64,000 nt of DNA from positions 12,208,459-12,272,458 of the forward strand of contig CM053261.1 in the NCBI GenBank assembly GCA_028583405.1, read 5' to 3'. The translations under genes and the position numbers were made by a program. The stretch comes from Pogonophryne albipinna (taxonomy: Eukaryota > Chordata > Actinopteri > Perciformes > Artedidraconidae). Position 1 is the stretch's first letter, and every line of letters begins with the position of its first letter. The notes under the pieces are model-generated. The model ran no database searches. It saw only the letters and a program-made list of their open reading frames with translations, and was not told the origin of the DNA. Below are positions 1 through 11,265 of this stretch, piece after piece.

Positions 1-266
1 CAGCCCCTCCTCCGGCTCCCGCGAGAGTCCCGTGAGCCGTGAGTGAGCCGTGAGTCCGCAAATCTCTGAGTCTGCTGCGACTCGTCGAGGGAGCCGTGGG
101 ACTCGCGGGAGCCGTTGGACTCGCGGGAGCCGTGAGTGAGCCGTGAGCCGTGAGTGAGCCGTGAGTCCGCAAATCTCTGAGTCTGCCTGCGACTCGTCGA
201 GGGAGCCGTGGGACTCGCGGGAGCCGTGGGACTCGCGGGAGCCGTGCGAGCCGGAGGAGGGGCTGA
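1..266. repeat. GC-rich inverted/tandem repeat block
   Basis: The first 18 bases (CAGCCCCTCCTCCGGCTC) recur as the exact reverse complement at about 249-266, so the block is bounded by inverted termini. Inside, a segment of about 111 bp containing CCGCAAATCTCTGAGTCTG is tandemly duplicated (near 56 and 167), with many GAGCCGTG and GGACTCGCGGGAGCC submotifs. No coding potential is seen. It may be a small non-autonomous DNA element or the edge of one; no target-site duplication can be tested because the window starts at its left end. Confidence 0.6.
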
Positions 267-597
267 GTCTGCTGTAGATTCGTGCATAGGGACGAGTCTG
301 CTGGATCTCTGGATCTGCTGCCTGCTATATGTTACGGCTCTGAGTCCTCGTAGGCTACTGGTCTCTCTCGATCATTGACCTGGATTCACGGATCCCGCGA
401 TTTTTCCGGCTCTAAATTAAGTTTCAGTGTAGACTTCTAACAAAATGGTCATGTTGTGCAACAGTCTCCTGTAATAATAGCTGCATTTCCAATAAGGATC
501 TTACTTGGAAACTCGTTTATTTTGAACATGGCACACAAAAAGAAACAAATGATAGAAAATTGCAAAACAGTTAGAATATATAAAATGTAATTATACA

Positions 598-662
<65 letters not shown>

Positions 663-1580
663 ATGAAAACACAATTGTGCAAAATTAGCTTAAGTACAGG
701 AACATATTAAAATAACTATATACATATAATGCAAAACACTTATTTTTTAAAATGCACACACACACACATGTTTTATTAAAGCAAAAGACACTGTGTAGCG
801 GAGGTTAATGTAACGTTAGTTTAATATGCTGGTTAAATGCAACAACTTTTCGGTTTCACCGGTAGGATTTCTACGGTCTTGGTCATGCTGACTCATATGA
901 CTCAAATGACTCAAATGACTCGTATGATCCGGATCTCTTCAATGATTGACTCAGAAGACTCCGAGTCCATAAAATGATCCGGATTTGCCATCTCTAGTGA
1001 CTGACCCATGGATGTATAATAAGAACTGGATACAGCGTGGGAGGCGGGGCCTCATTCATTCCTATGAGAGCTGCTCATTAGCGCATGATGATAAAATGGC
1101 CCAACTTTTGAGAGAGTGAAACGTCACAGATTACCCGGCATGCCTGAGAAGTACCCGTATGTGCGCTCATAGCGCATGCGCAACTTTAACCAAAATGCTC
1201 ATTCACATCAAGCACGTCAATTTGCGTACACGTAACAGCACCGCACGTTCATGACAGCATGGATGGATTTGATATTAACGAGGCGGCAGTTAGCAGCTAG
1301 CGGCTAGCTAGTAATTATGCTAATGTACACATCAATTGTTATGTACTTATATTACGCTGTAACAGGATCTAGTGATATCCAAGCAACAGAGCTTCATTTA
1401 GCATGAAAGAATGATTGCACTGTATATATATATATAGGCCTATATATACTTATAATAATAAGTAATATTAACTTTATTTAATACAACATTTACGGTTCAA
1501 GATTTAATCATACAGCCCATGTAGTATGATAATGAATTACAGCAAACATGTGCAATATATCCATTATTACACCCCCGTGG
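267..1580. other. Gene-free interval with simple repeats
   Basis: No gene is seen here. The stretch contains an (ATT)n microsatellite, short TGACTCAAATGACTC-type iterations around 890-960, a short (TA)n tract near 1422-1436 and AT-rich sequence. The GACTC/CCGGATC motifs around 900-980 resemble those of the block at 1-266 and may belong to the same repeat family. Confidence 0.5.
599..660. repeat. (ATT)n trinucleotide microsatellite
   Basis: About 20 uninterrupted ATT units lie in AT-rich intergenic DNA. This is directly visible and has no apparent coding role. Confidence 0.95.
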
Positions 1581-1584
1581 GATG

Positions 1585-2755
1585 ACTGCGGTCAACTAAG
1601 CCGTCTCTCAAATTTGCTTGGTCAAATGAGCAGTTCTTCATTTTTGAGTGCGCGATTTATAGCGCCTTTACGGTAATCGCTGAGAAGCGGCACGAACGCA
1701 AGAGTAAAAGAATGCATGTTTTTTCTGCTTCATGCGTTACAAATTATTTTTACCATAAATTCTTTAAAAAACTAACACTGTTTGACTCAGTCCTAGTTTG
1801 ACTGCTACCAACAATAAAATGAAGTACTTTTACTGTCTTTTTTCTGGGTAATACTCTCAAATTCCCCTCCTGAGAACAAAATCATGCAACTTCTGCTATA
1901 TTTGATGAGATAAAATGATTTTTAGCCATACATCCTTAATAAAAGTGATACTGTTGGACTCAGTACTTGTTAGACTACTACCATAAGTACAATCAAGTAC
2001 TTTTACTGTGTACTTTTGAGTAATCCCCTGTCAAACTCCCCTCCCGAGTACAATAATTCATGTATTTGCTATATTTGATGAGAGATAAAAGGATATTTTG
2101 GCATAAGTTCTTAATGAAATTGGTACTGTTGTATTCAGTACTACTTGGACTACTACCAACAGTACAATCAAGTACTTTTACTGTGTACATTTTGAGTAAT
2201 CCTTTGTCAAACTCCACCACTGAGTACAATAATGCATGTTTTCTGCCATCTTTGATGAGAGATAAAATGATTTTGTGCAATAAGTTCTTAATGAAATTGG
2301 TACTGTTGGATTCAGTACTACTTGGACTACTACCAAAAGTACAATCAAGTACTTTTACTGTGTACATTTTGAGTAATCCTTTGTCAAACTCCACCCCAGA
2401 GTACAATAATGCATGTTTTTGGCCATCTTTGATGAGAGATAAAATGATGTTGTGAAATAAGTTCTTAATGAAATTGGTATTGTTGGATTCAGTACTACTT
2501 GGACTAGTAGCACAAGTACAATCGAGTACTTTTACTGTGTACTCTTTGAGTAATCCTTTGTCAAACTCCACCCCTGAGTACAATAATGCATGTTTTCGGC
2601 CATCTTTGATGAGAAATAAAATTATTTTGTGCAATAAGTTATTAATGAAATTGGTACTGTTGGATTCAGTACTACTTGGACTAGTAGCACAAGTACAATC
2701 TTTGATGAGAGATAAAATGATTGAACTCCCTTCCAGAGTACAATAATGTATTCTT
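1585..2755 (+). repeat. 177-bp satellite array, left (forward) arm
   Basis: A cap of about 110 bp (about 1590-1700, including CGCGATTTATAGCGCC and TTTACGGTAATCGC) is followed by a tandem array. The anchor TTTGATGAGA occurs at 1911, 2074, 2251, 2428 and 2604, giving spacings of 163, 177, 177 and 176 bp, then a truncated unit at 2701. The first units are more diverged. The same cap and array occur in reverse-complement orientation at 11266-12922. Because 177 is a multiple of three, the array is open for long distances on both strands; I regard those reading frames as repeat artefacts. Confidence 0.85.
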
Positions 2756-2825
2756 TTTTTACCGCGTCAAATTCCTCGTACGTGTAAACCTACCTGGTAA
2801 TAAACATGTTTCTGATTCTGATATA
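2756..2825 (+). repeat. LINE-type 3' tail fragment
   Basis: The stretch CAAATTCCTCGTACGTGTAA followed by ACCTACCTGGTAATAAACATG and TTCTGATTCTGATA resembles the 3' end of a common teleost non-LTR retrotransposon, with its short TTCTGA microsatellite tail. The Tc1 element beginning at 2826 is inserted at its TA. Confidence 0.45.
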
Positions 2826-3610
2826 CAGTGGGGCAAAAAAGTATTTAGTCAGCCACCAATTGTGCAAGTTCTCCCACTTAAAAAGATGACAGAGGCCTGT
2901 AATTGTCATCCTAGGTACACTTCAACTATGAGAGACAGAATGGGGGTAAAGAATCCAGGAAATCACATTGTAGGATTTTTAATGAATTAATTGGTAAATT
3001 CCTCGGTAAAATAAGTATTTGGTCACCTACAAACAAACAAGATTTCTGGCTCTCACAGACCTGTAACTTCTTCTTTAAGAGCCTCCTCTGTCCTCCACTT
3101 GTTAACTGTATTAATGGCACCTGTTTGAACTCGTTATCAGTATAAAAGACACCTGTCCACAACCTCAAACAGTCACACTCCAAACTCCACTATGGCCAAG
3201 ACCAAAGAGCTGTCAAAGGTAGTGGCGGAGCTGGGGGGTGGCTGGGGGTGGCCGTGGCCACCCCCAGCTGAATCCTGGCCACCCTATTGGCCACCCCAAA
3301 CACTCTCACCACGGGGGCCCAAACTATTTTAGAACATTAAGAAAAAAATGTTTAAGTAACCTTTCATCATTCATCAATAATTAACATTAATAGGACGTTA
3401 TATCGATAATGTAAAGTACTCACTAAACTTACAATTCATTTAACTTATTTTCTTCCAAAAGTTAATTATCCAAAGCCTCTGTACACCCCGTTCTATTTAC
3501 ATGTAATGGTTTGGTCCTGCCTCCAAACGCGGTGCAGCACCGCCGGCACTTTCTAGCAGACACTAGTGTGAGCATGTGAGGAGCAGGGATGCTAGTACTT
3601 ACGTGTGTAG

Positions 3611-4252
3611 TACCATGTCTCAACGACTCACAAAGTCAGGCTTTCAAAAGAGAAAAGAAAGGAGAGAAAAACAAGAGAGAGGGACTAAAGGGCGACAGTA
3701 TGTCACCCAGTTTTTCAAAAGAAAAGGTGGGTGTGGTCCATGAGTGGTGGAATTATGTCTGTTAGCTAAGCTTAGTCCATTGTAAATAATAATTGTGATG
3801 TTTTTTTTTACTAAGCTGACATTAAGTACTGTTAATATCTATACAGGTTTTTAATTGCACTGCTCTTTTAGCTGACATTTAACAAATACAGGTAGACTAT
3901 TAGCAGCTATTCATACTAAATCAGTTGTCCCTCCCCCTGGTGCCAGGACCAACAGATCCATCTCTAGGCTCAGCAGCCCTGTACCCCCATAAGGCTGAAC
4001 CTGAACCAGCTTTTCTCCCAACTGAAGGAGGTGAGCAGCATTGTGTTGAATGCCATGCCACTTAACATATCTGAAGGGAGACTGGAATACAAAATATATA
4101 TACATATCAAAACAAAAAGCTAGCATCTAATTTCAATTACACATTTCAAACACAGTATTTTCCCACATATTTAAGTTATATTTATTTGGATTTATGCATT
4201 CATGTTGAGAATGTTCCATTCAAAAATGTTATTATTAAAAATGCATTTACAC
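3611..4252 (+). repeat. Internal duplication in hAT element, copy 1
   Basis: This stretch is repeated almost unchanged at 5471-6106. It covers the putative first transposase exon and its donor (AAAAG|GTGGGT near 3727), the following intron, a possible second exon ending near TGAAGGAG|GTGAGC (about 4031), and AT-rich sequence to TTTACAC. Confidence 0.9.
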
Positions 4253-5470
4253 CATAAAAGATGACTATTGAGATCTATTGTCAGGAATGTTAGTCTTATA
4301 TCAAATAGTGAGGTGACGTGACGTGCAACAACATTAACCTTTCTGTTGGTCGCTTGTTAGCAGACCCTTCACGCCATGGCAGAGCGAACAGATACAGGCA
4401 GGACCCATAGTGATAGCCCTATAGTTTAAATCTACTACCCACAAATAAACATATGGACATGGGTTACTATTTAAAAAAAAATGGTAAATGTATTTAGGAA
4501 CCTATCAATGTGATTTAAAGTGGGGGTGGACCTCAAATCGTCCAGGGGGGTCCGAGGGCATGCTCCCCCGGTAAGATTTTTTTTTAAATGTTGGAGTTAA
4601 ATGCATCAATCTGGTGCATTTTGAGGGGAAAATAAAGAGACTAGATCTATGGAAACACCTATATGAAACAGAACTGTATACATTTCAATAATCATAAAAT
4701 CATGGCCATAACCAATAACATACCATTTCCAATATGAAAAAAACACTGAAACTTGTTTATTTATTTTTGGTTCATTTATAGTTGTAAGTGTGTCTGTGCT
4801 CCTGAACCAGCCTCTCCTGTCTCCCTCCTGTCTCCCCTGCTCCTCTTTGAGGCAGCAGCAAAGACTAGTTTTAGCTCTCAACAAGTTTTAAAAGTGTATC
4901 TTACCTTTTTTCACCTAGTTAACTTTTATTTTATTCATGCATATTTTACTAATCACTACCCTCTCAAATGGAAATATGTGTTTACATAAATGGTGACCAC
5001 ACCGTTTGAGACCCACAGAGAACTTAGACTAAGTTAACTATCTAAACACTCAGAGAGTCCTTTACCTCACCTGAGCTGAGGTTATCCCGAGCTTGAATGA
5101 CACACAGAGACCAATCAACGGCTTTGATTTATGATCTGTATGACTGTGGCCATGTCGGGAGGCCACATCATGTAGACAGCCAGTCACCCTGTGTGAGGCA
5201 GGCCACTTAACAGGCCAGGCCATCAGGAAACCCCCCGGTCCTCCCGATGGCCAGTCCGGGACTGGGTACAGGAGGCGTAGAGCGAGGGATCATTGTCCAC
5301 AAGTTAATCGATCGCAGATGGTGTCGTGGTCACGGACGAAAACAAATATATATATATATTATTATTAAAAAAAAAGAAAAAATCTAAATGGGTCGCGAAA
5401 TATACTTGGGCGGCCGTTAATATACCTGGGCGGCCCGCCCAAGTATAGTCTATGTGTGGGAAACCCTGTA

Positions 5471-6106
5471 TACCATGTGTCAACGACTTACAAAGTCAGG
5501 CTTTCAAAAGAGAAAAGAAAGGAGAGAAAAACAAGAGAGAGGGACTAAAGGGCGACACCCAGTTTTTCAAAAGAAAAGGTGGGTGTGGTCCATGAGTGGT
5601 GGAATTATGTCTGTTAGCTAAGCTTAGTCCATTGTAAATAATAATTGTTATGTTTTTTTTTACTAAGCTGACATTAAGTACTGTTAATATCTATACAGGT
5701 TTTTAATTGCACTGCTCTTTTAGCTGACATTTAACAAATGCAGGTAGATTTTTAGCAGCTATTCATACTAAATCAGTTGTCCCTCCTCCTGGTGCCAGGA
5801 CCAACAGATCCATCTCTAGGCTCAGCAGCCCTGTACCCCCATAAGGCTGAACCTGAACCAGCTTTTCTCCCAACTGAAGGAGGTGAGCAGCATTGTGTTG
5901 AATGCCATGCCACTTAACATATCTGAAGGGAGACTGGAATACAAAATATATATATATATATCAAAACAAAAAGCTAGCATCTAATTTCAATTACACATTT
6001 CAAACACAGTATTTTCCCACATATGTAAGTTATATTTATTTGGATTTATGCATTCATGTTGAGAATGTTCCATTCAAAAATGTTATTATTAAAAATGCAT
6101 TTACAC
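5471..6106 (+). repeat. Internal duplication in hAT element, copy 2
   Basis: This is the second copy of the segment at 3611-4252. It differs by scattered substitutions and by loss of 8 bp (AGTATGTC) inside the small coding exon, which shifts the frame of that exon. Both copies are in the same orientation, separated by about 1.2 kb. Confidence 0.9.
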
Positions 6107-8787
6107 TGTCGCGCCACCTAACCATTCGCCAAAATGTTTTTAATACCAGCGGTAACCGTCCAAGCGCCGTGCAAAAAACAATCTTCAAATAAAAGAAAGT
6201 CACAGAAGGAGTTAAAGGAGAGTGACAGAGAGCATGAGAAGAAGAGGGAGAGGAAGTTTGAGCCAGCTTGATCGATGGAGTTGGCTTCTGGTGCAGTGAC
6301 GCGTCCTAAAACCCTTTTATAATCTATCGATTAGATTTATGATTTGAAAATTATAAAAGTAGGGTAGACATGGAGATTATCCGGCTGAACAAAACGTGCA
6401 TTTATCAAACAGGTTTGTTTTCCACAGACCTTATTTCCAGCTATTTTCCAAAACCCTGTGGAGAAATCCCATTGCTTTTTGTGGAGGGAACCAGCAGCTT
6501 ACTTCCTGGTTTTAGGACACGTCACTGGCTGCACCTCTCAATATGATGCCAATATAAACAAGGTCTTCTGTCGGCTCTATACATCAATGCCGACCTATGC
6601 TGACAAGTAAGTGAAGAGTAGACAATATAAAGGTATTAGCTATAGGGAAATGTCCCAGCAGTTTAGGATAATGAAGGTTCTAATCTAATCTGCTACATAG
6701 CCATTACATTTCTAACTCCTAATGACAGGAAGGCAGAAAGTGCATTATACAAATAATAATACTCATAATAATAGCAGACATTTTTTATCAATGACCACAA
6801 TATCATTATTTTAATAAACCAAATATGAACAATTGAGGAAAATGAGGAAGACCTGATTATTCAAATGTTGTAGTACAAGTAGTAATGTAGCTAGTGCATA
6901 AATTACTATTGCAACAAATGTGTTAATTTTCTTCATTATTAGTCGATTTGTTTTGGACGAATGCTCCGGGCCAGTGATTACAATGGTGGGGCCAGTGATA
7001 ATACAATGCCACCGGCCCGGAGGGCCAGTGGCATTGTACCCTTAATGTCTACCCCTGAACATTTACTGACTTTTTTAGGATAGCTTAAAGTAATGTTGTA
7101 AAATTACAACCGGGGGCCTTACAGGGTTAAGGGCTATTGTTTATTGTTATTTACTTTAAGATGATTATTCTTAACCTATCATTTACTTTAAAAACTCTTA
7201 TTTAAATGATGTGTGTGTGTCTCTGTATTCCTGATGATACACTGAGAGAATGAGCCCATAGTGCTGCTGATCACCATAAGCTAAACAGTCTGTATATTGC
7301 ATTACATTTGTATAATGTAAGCTTCGTTGATACTTTGCCTGCGGGAATACGAAAGAAATTGTTAGATATACTGAATATTATTTGATCTATTCCACCACTT
7401 GATCCCAAATAATGTAGAGGTGTGTTGTAGGTGCCTTAAATAACCCCTTATTTTATAGTGAGATGTATTTTTATGTTCATATAATAGTGATTTCAATGCC
7501 ACCCCAAAATGATCACTGGTTCCATCCTGGCCACCCCACTGAAAATGTCCTGGCTCCGCCACTGGTCAAAGGACACCAGAAACAAAATTGTAGACCTGCA
7601 CCAGGCTGGGAAGACTGAATCTGCAATAGGTAAGCAGCTTGGTGTGAAGAAATCAACTGTGGGAGCAATTATTAGAAAATGGAAGACATACAAGACCACT
7701 GATAATCTCCCTCGATCTGGGGCTCCACGCAAGATCTCACCCCGTGGGGTCAAAATGATCACAAGAACGGTGAGCAACAATCCCAGAACCACACGGGTGG
7801 ACCTAGTCAATGACCTGCAGAGAGCTGGGACCAAAGTAACAAAGGCTACCATCAGTAACACACTACGCCGCCAGGGACTCAAATCCTGCAGTGCCAGACG
7901 TGTCCCCCTGCTTAAGCCAGTACATGTCCAGGCCCGTCTGAAGTTTGCTAGAGAGCATTTAGATGATCCAGAAGAGGATTGGGAGAATGTCATATGGTCA
8001 GATGAAACCAAAATGGAACTTTTTGGTAAAAACTCAACTAGACGTGTTTGGAGGAGAAAGAATGCTGAGTTGCATCCAAAGAACACCATACCTACTGTGA
8101 AACATGGGGGTGGAAACATCATGCTTTGGGGCTGTTTTTCTGCAAAGGGACCAGGACGACTGATCCGTGTAAAGGAAAGAATGAATGGGGCCATGTATCG
8201 TGAGATTTTGAATGACAACCTCCTTCCATCAGCAAGGGCATTGAAGATGAAACGTGGCTGGGTCTTTCAGCGTGACAATGATCCCAAACACACCGCCCGG
8301 GCAACGAAGGAGTGGCTTCGTAAAAGCATTTCAAGGTCCTGGAGTGGCCTAGCCAGTCTCCAGATCTCAACCCCATAGAAAATCTTTGGAGGGAGTTGAA
8401 AGTCCGTGTTGCCCAGCGACAGCCCCAAAACATCACTGCTCTAGAGGAGATCTGCATGGAGGAATGGGCCAAAATACCAGCAACAGTGTGTGAAAACCTT
8501 GTGAAGACTTACAGAAAACGTTTGACCTCTGTCATTGCCAACAAAGGGTATATAACAAAGTATTTAGATGAACTTTTGTTATTGACCAAATACTTATTTT
8601 CCACCATAATTTGCAAATAAATTCTTTAAAAATCAGACAATGTGATTTTCTGGATTTTTTTTTCTTCTCATTTTGTCTCTCATAGTTGAGGTATACCTAG
8701 GATGAAAATTACAGGCCTCTCTCATCTTTTTAAGTGGGAGAACTTGCACAATTGGTGGCTGACTAAATACTTTTTTGCCCCACTGTA

Positions 8788-9260
8788 TAATAAGCGTTAG
8801 AAAAATGTTCTTCACAATACTGACTATGTTGGACAGAGTATTTTAACAGGATATGGTAAACACATGATATGAACACTAGATCCACTAGATCAGTACTCCA
8901 GCAACAGCATTGTTACACTTTGGAAAGTCTTTAGAGACTGGCCTGGATAGCTGGTCACAACTTTCCTTCAGCACAGTGACGCACCCTTGTCACTCTTGTT
9001 GGCCTCTTATGACGCTGCTGTCTTTTAATATATGTATAATATATAATTTCTCTGCCCCTAGTTCTTTCCTTGCAGATTCTTCAGTCTCATCAGCCTCATC
9101 AATCCATCAGTCCCAGTCAACGTCTTCAGCCTCCAGCACACTTTCCCTGTACAAGGCTCATTCCCCATGATCACAACACCTTATATTGTCCTGTCTTTAA
9201 CAAAATTCCTTCCACTGCACCTTTTGAAGACTCCAAAACAGGCATTTGTACTGTATGTGT
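8788..9260 (+). repeat. Degraded non-LTR retrotransposon 3' region (forward)
   Basis: Bases 9112-9260 (CAACGTCTTCAGCCTCCAGC onward, through CCAAAACAGGCATTTGTACT) match the reverse complement of about 10540-10810. The right-hand copy retains reverse-transcriptase coding sequence and this one does not. About 130 bp present in the right copy is missing here. No intact reading frame is supported. Confidence 0.6.
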
Positions 9261-10010
9261 TTGGAGAAATTATACAACAAATGGCCCAGATTTGTACTAT
9301 AGAAAATCGAAATCTTGTAACAATTCATATAAACATTTGTGTTTTATTTTCGAACACAATTATGTATATAACTACTTTTCTGTTTTAATACAAATATACG
9401 TACCCTCGACGAGCTTCCATTACAGATGAGGTCCATGGAAGCACTAATTGACAGGTATTGACGCGCTCTGTTACCGCAAGGAGATTGGTCGTTTACACAA
9501 CGCAGGGGGCGGGGCAAAAATACACTGTAAAATGTTTGGTTTGTAAAATTACAGTAAATTACTGGCTACTAGTTGCATGGATTTCACAGTAATTCACTGT
9601 AAATATTTCACAGTAATTTACTGTAGATATTTTACAGTAAATTAGAATAATAGTACAACTAAATACTGTGACTTTACATTTGCCATGCCCATGGAATTAC
9701 TGTGATATAGCAGTACAGAGCTATGGTATTATGGTACCTTGCTGTACATAAATTACAGTAATTACCTGTATTTTCACACTTTTACTGTAGAAGTAATGCA
9801 ACACAGCCAGTAATTTACTGTACATATAAAAATGTAAATAATACGATAATATATTGTAAATTTGACTAGTTAACTGGGATTTTCCCATAACTACATAATT
9901 CAATCAGCTCAATCAACAAAGAAAATGTCCATTTTAACTTTTTATTACTCCATTGAAGTGCAAAGTACATTTCACAGTGGCTTGGATATGTTGTTACGGC
10001 CCCAACCTCT
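9261..10010. repeat. Repeat-derived spacer with ACAGTAAA-rich element
   Basis: From about 9525 to 9830 the sequence is built from many near-palindromic TTACAGTAAATTACTG / CAGTAATTTACTGT motifs, ending with GCCAGTAATTTACTGTACAT as an inverted match to TACAGTAAATTACTGGCTAC near 9552. This is typical of teleost MITE-like repeats. No gene is supported. Confidence 0.5.
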
Positions 10011-10194
10011 ACTCCGCGGTAGTGGCTCGTGCTGAGACCCGCAACATGAAAGAATACACGCAATAACCGGTACTTGGTAACAAGCATTTATTGATAATCA
10101 GCCGTTTGCTCACACAAGCGAAACGGGAAACAAAAAGAGGTCTGGAGGACTGGCCAAAAGGAACAAACAGAAGGACACACGGCATCTATTGCAC

Positions 10195-10435
10195 GTCTGT
10201 CCATCCTGGGAGAGGGATCCCTCCTCTGTTGCTCTCCCTGATGTTTCTCCCATGTTCCCCTTTAAACTGTGGGTTTTCTCTGGAAGTTTTTCCTTGTACG
10301 ATGTGAGGGTCTAAGGACAGAGGGTGTCGTATTGTTATACTGATATTCTGTACAAACTGTGAAGACCACTGAGACAAATGTAACATTTGTGATTTTGGGC
10401 TATATAAATAAACATTGATTGATTGATTGATTGAA
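10195..10435 (+). repeat. LINE/SINE conserved 3' tail with (ATTG)n
   Basis: The sequence from CATCCTGGGAGAGGGATCCC through GATGTGAGGGTCTAAGGACA and GATTTTGGGCTATATAAATA to a (GATT)n run at about 10415-10434 matches the general layout of a widespread fish LINE-2-type 3' tail shared with SINEs. The short tandem at the end marks the 3' terminus of a retroposed copy. Confidence 0.65.
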
Positions 10436-10539
10436 GGAGAGAACCCGAGCCAACCACACCATGGGCCGTAGGACCCAGAGCTCCCCCCCCCCCCTAACCA
10501 GAAATCAATTATAAACCCATATGGGACACAAAAACACAT

Positions 10540-11265
10540 AGGCTACAGTACAAAATGCCTGTTTTGGAGTCTTAAAAAGGTGCAGTAGAAGGACTTTACA
10601 TTTTGTTAAAGACAGGACTATAGTAATTCAGTCAAGAGAACAGACAAGAGAATAATGGAAAGTGAATTGTTATAATGGGTGATGTAACTTTAATGACAAG
10701 ACATAATATGAGGTCATTGGTACTCAGACTATACAGGGATCGTTTTGTGATCCTGGGGAATGAGCCTTGTTCAGGTAAAGTGTGCTGGAGGCTGAAGACG
10801 TTGACTGGTCCTGATGGAGAGAGGTTTTGGTCCTGATGGAGCATGGCCTCCTGCCAGAGGGGAGAGGGGTGAACAGTTTGTCTCCAGGGTGGGAGGGGTC
10901 TGCCACTTTCTTCCCGCCTCAGGGTCCTGGAGGCGTGTAGGTCGTGGAGGGATGTCAGACAGGACCCTCTCTACACGCTGCAGCCTGCCCTTATCCTTGG
11001 CTGTGGCTGCAGCGTACCAGATGGTGATGGGGGAGGTGAGGATGGACTCGATGATGGAGGTGTAGAAGTTCACCATCATCGTCTTTGGCAGGTTGAATTT
11101 CTTCAGCTGCCTCAGGAAGAACATCCTCTGCTGTGCTTTTTTGATGAGGGAGCAGATGTTCTGCTCCCACTTGAGTTCCTGGGCGATGATGGTACCCAGG
11201 AAGCGGAAAGACTCCACAGAAGTGACTGGGGAGTCACACAGAGTGAAGGGGGCGGGTGGGGCTAC
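10540..11265 (-). pseudogene. Non-LTR retrotransposon reverse-transcriptase C-terminal remnant
   Basis: On the minus strand the translation contains ESFRFLGTIIAQELKWEQNI, KKAQQRMFFLRQLKKFNL and FYTSIIESILTSPITIWYAA, the C-terminal part of fish LINE reverse transcriptases that follows the catalytic palm, then a PSHPGDKLFTPLPSGRRPCS tail in another frame. The catalytic (F/Y)xDD segment lies outside this fragment, so it is 5'-truncated and frameshifted. On its 5' side it runs directly into the 177-bp satellite at about 11266. Clade is uncertain (L2/CR1/Rex1-like). Confidence 0.75.

Larger units (their letters stand above)
3220..7564 (+). mobile_element. hAT-superfamily DNA transposon nested in Tc1
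   Basis: It is flanked by a perfect 8-bp duplication GTCAAAGG (3212-3219 and 7565-7572). Termini are TAGTGGCGGAGCTGGGG on the left and, read inward from the right, CAGTGGCGGAGCCAGG. An 8-bp duplication with short CAG-type inverted repeats is characteristic of hAT elements. The start of a small coding exon (3615-3728) encodes a basic peptide beginning MSQRLTKSGFQKRKERREKQ, like the N-termini of Tip100/ZMYM-type hAT transposases (family assignment inferred). No BED or TTF zinc finger, DDE core or hATC dimerisation region was recognised, so this copy looks non-autonomous. Confidence 0.88.
3192..8620 (+). pseudogene. Tc1-like transposase, disrupted
   Basis: The start codon is at 3192. The first nine codons are cut off by the nested hAT element and reading resumes at 7573. 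From there the protein shows a helix-turn-helix ([20 protein letters not shown]), a second DNA-binding helix with the [10 protein letters not shown] linker, and a DDE catalytic core with aspartates in [11 protein letters not shown] and DNDPKHTA and the glutamate in NPIENLW. A one-base loss near 8322-8326 (in CGTAAAAGC) shifts the frame, so the glutamate lies in a different frame from the two aspartates and the upstream frame stops at 8378. The usual C-terminal stop after GYITKY is also lost, extending the reading frame to 8620. Insertion plus frameshift means no active product is expected from this copy. Confidence 0.93.
2826..8785 (+). mobile_element. Tc1/mariner DNA transposon, interrupted by a nested hAT element
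   Basis: The element is bounded by TA dinucleotides (2824-2825 and 8786-8787), and its termini are CAGTGGGGCAAAAAAGTATT and the reverse complement. The terminal inverted repeats run for roughly 200 bp; for example AATTGTGCAAGTTCTCCCAC near the left end is mirrored near 8740-8760. It carries one Tc1-like transposase gene, now broken. Most of its length is not its own: 3220-7564 is a later hAT-type insertion. Removing that insertion and one copy of its 8-bp duplication leaves an element of about 1.6 kb, the usual Tc1 size. Confidence 0.95.

Noticed and set aside
1993..2634. Long reading frames on both strands of the left satellite array
   Set aside because: They are explained by a 177-bp (59-codon) tandem unit; the same happens in the right array, and there is no start, splice or domain evidence.
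7493..8218. 241-aa frame antisense to the Tc1 transposase
   Set aside because: It is a shadow of the transposase coding sequence and shows no domain of its own.
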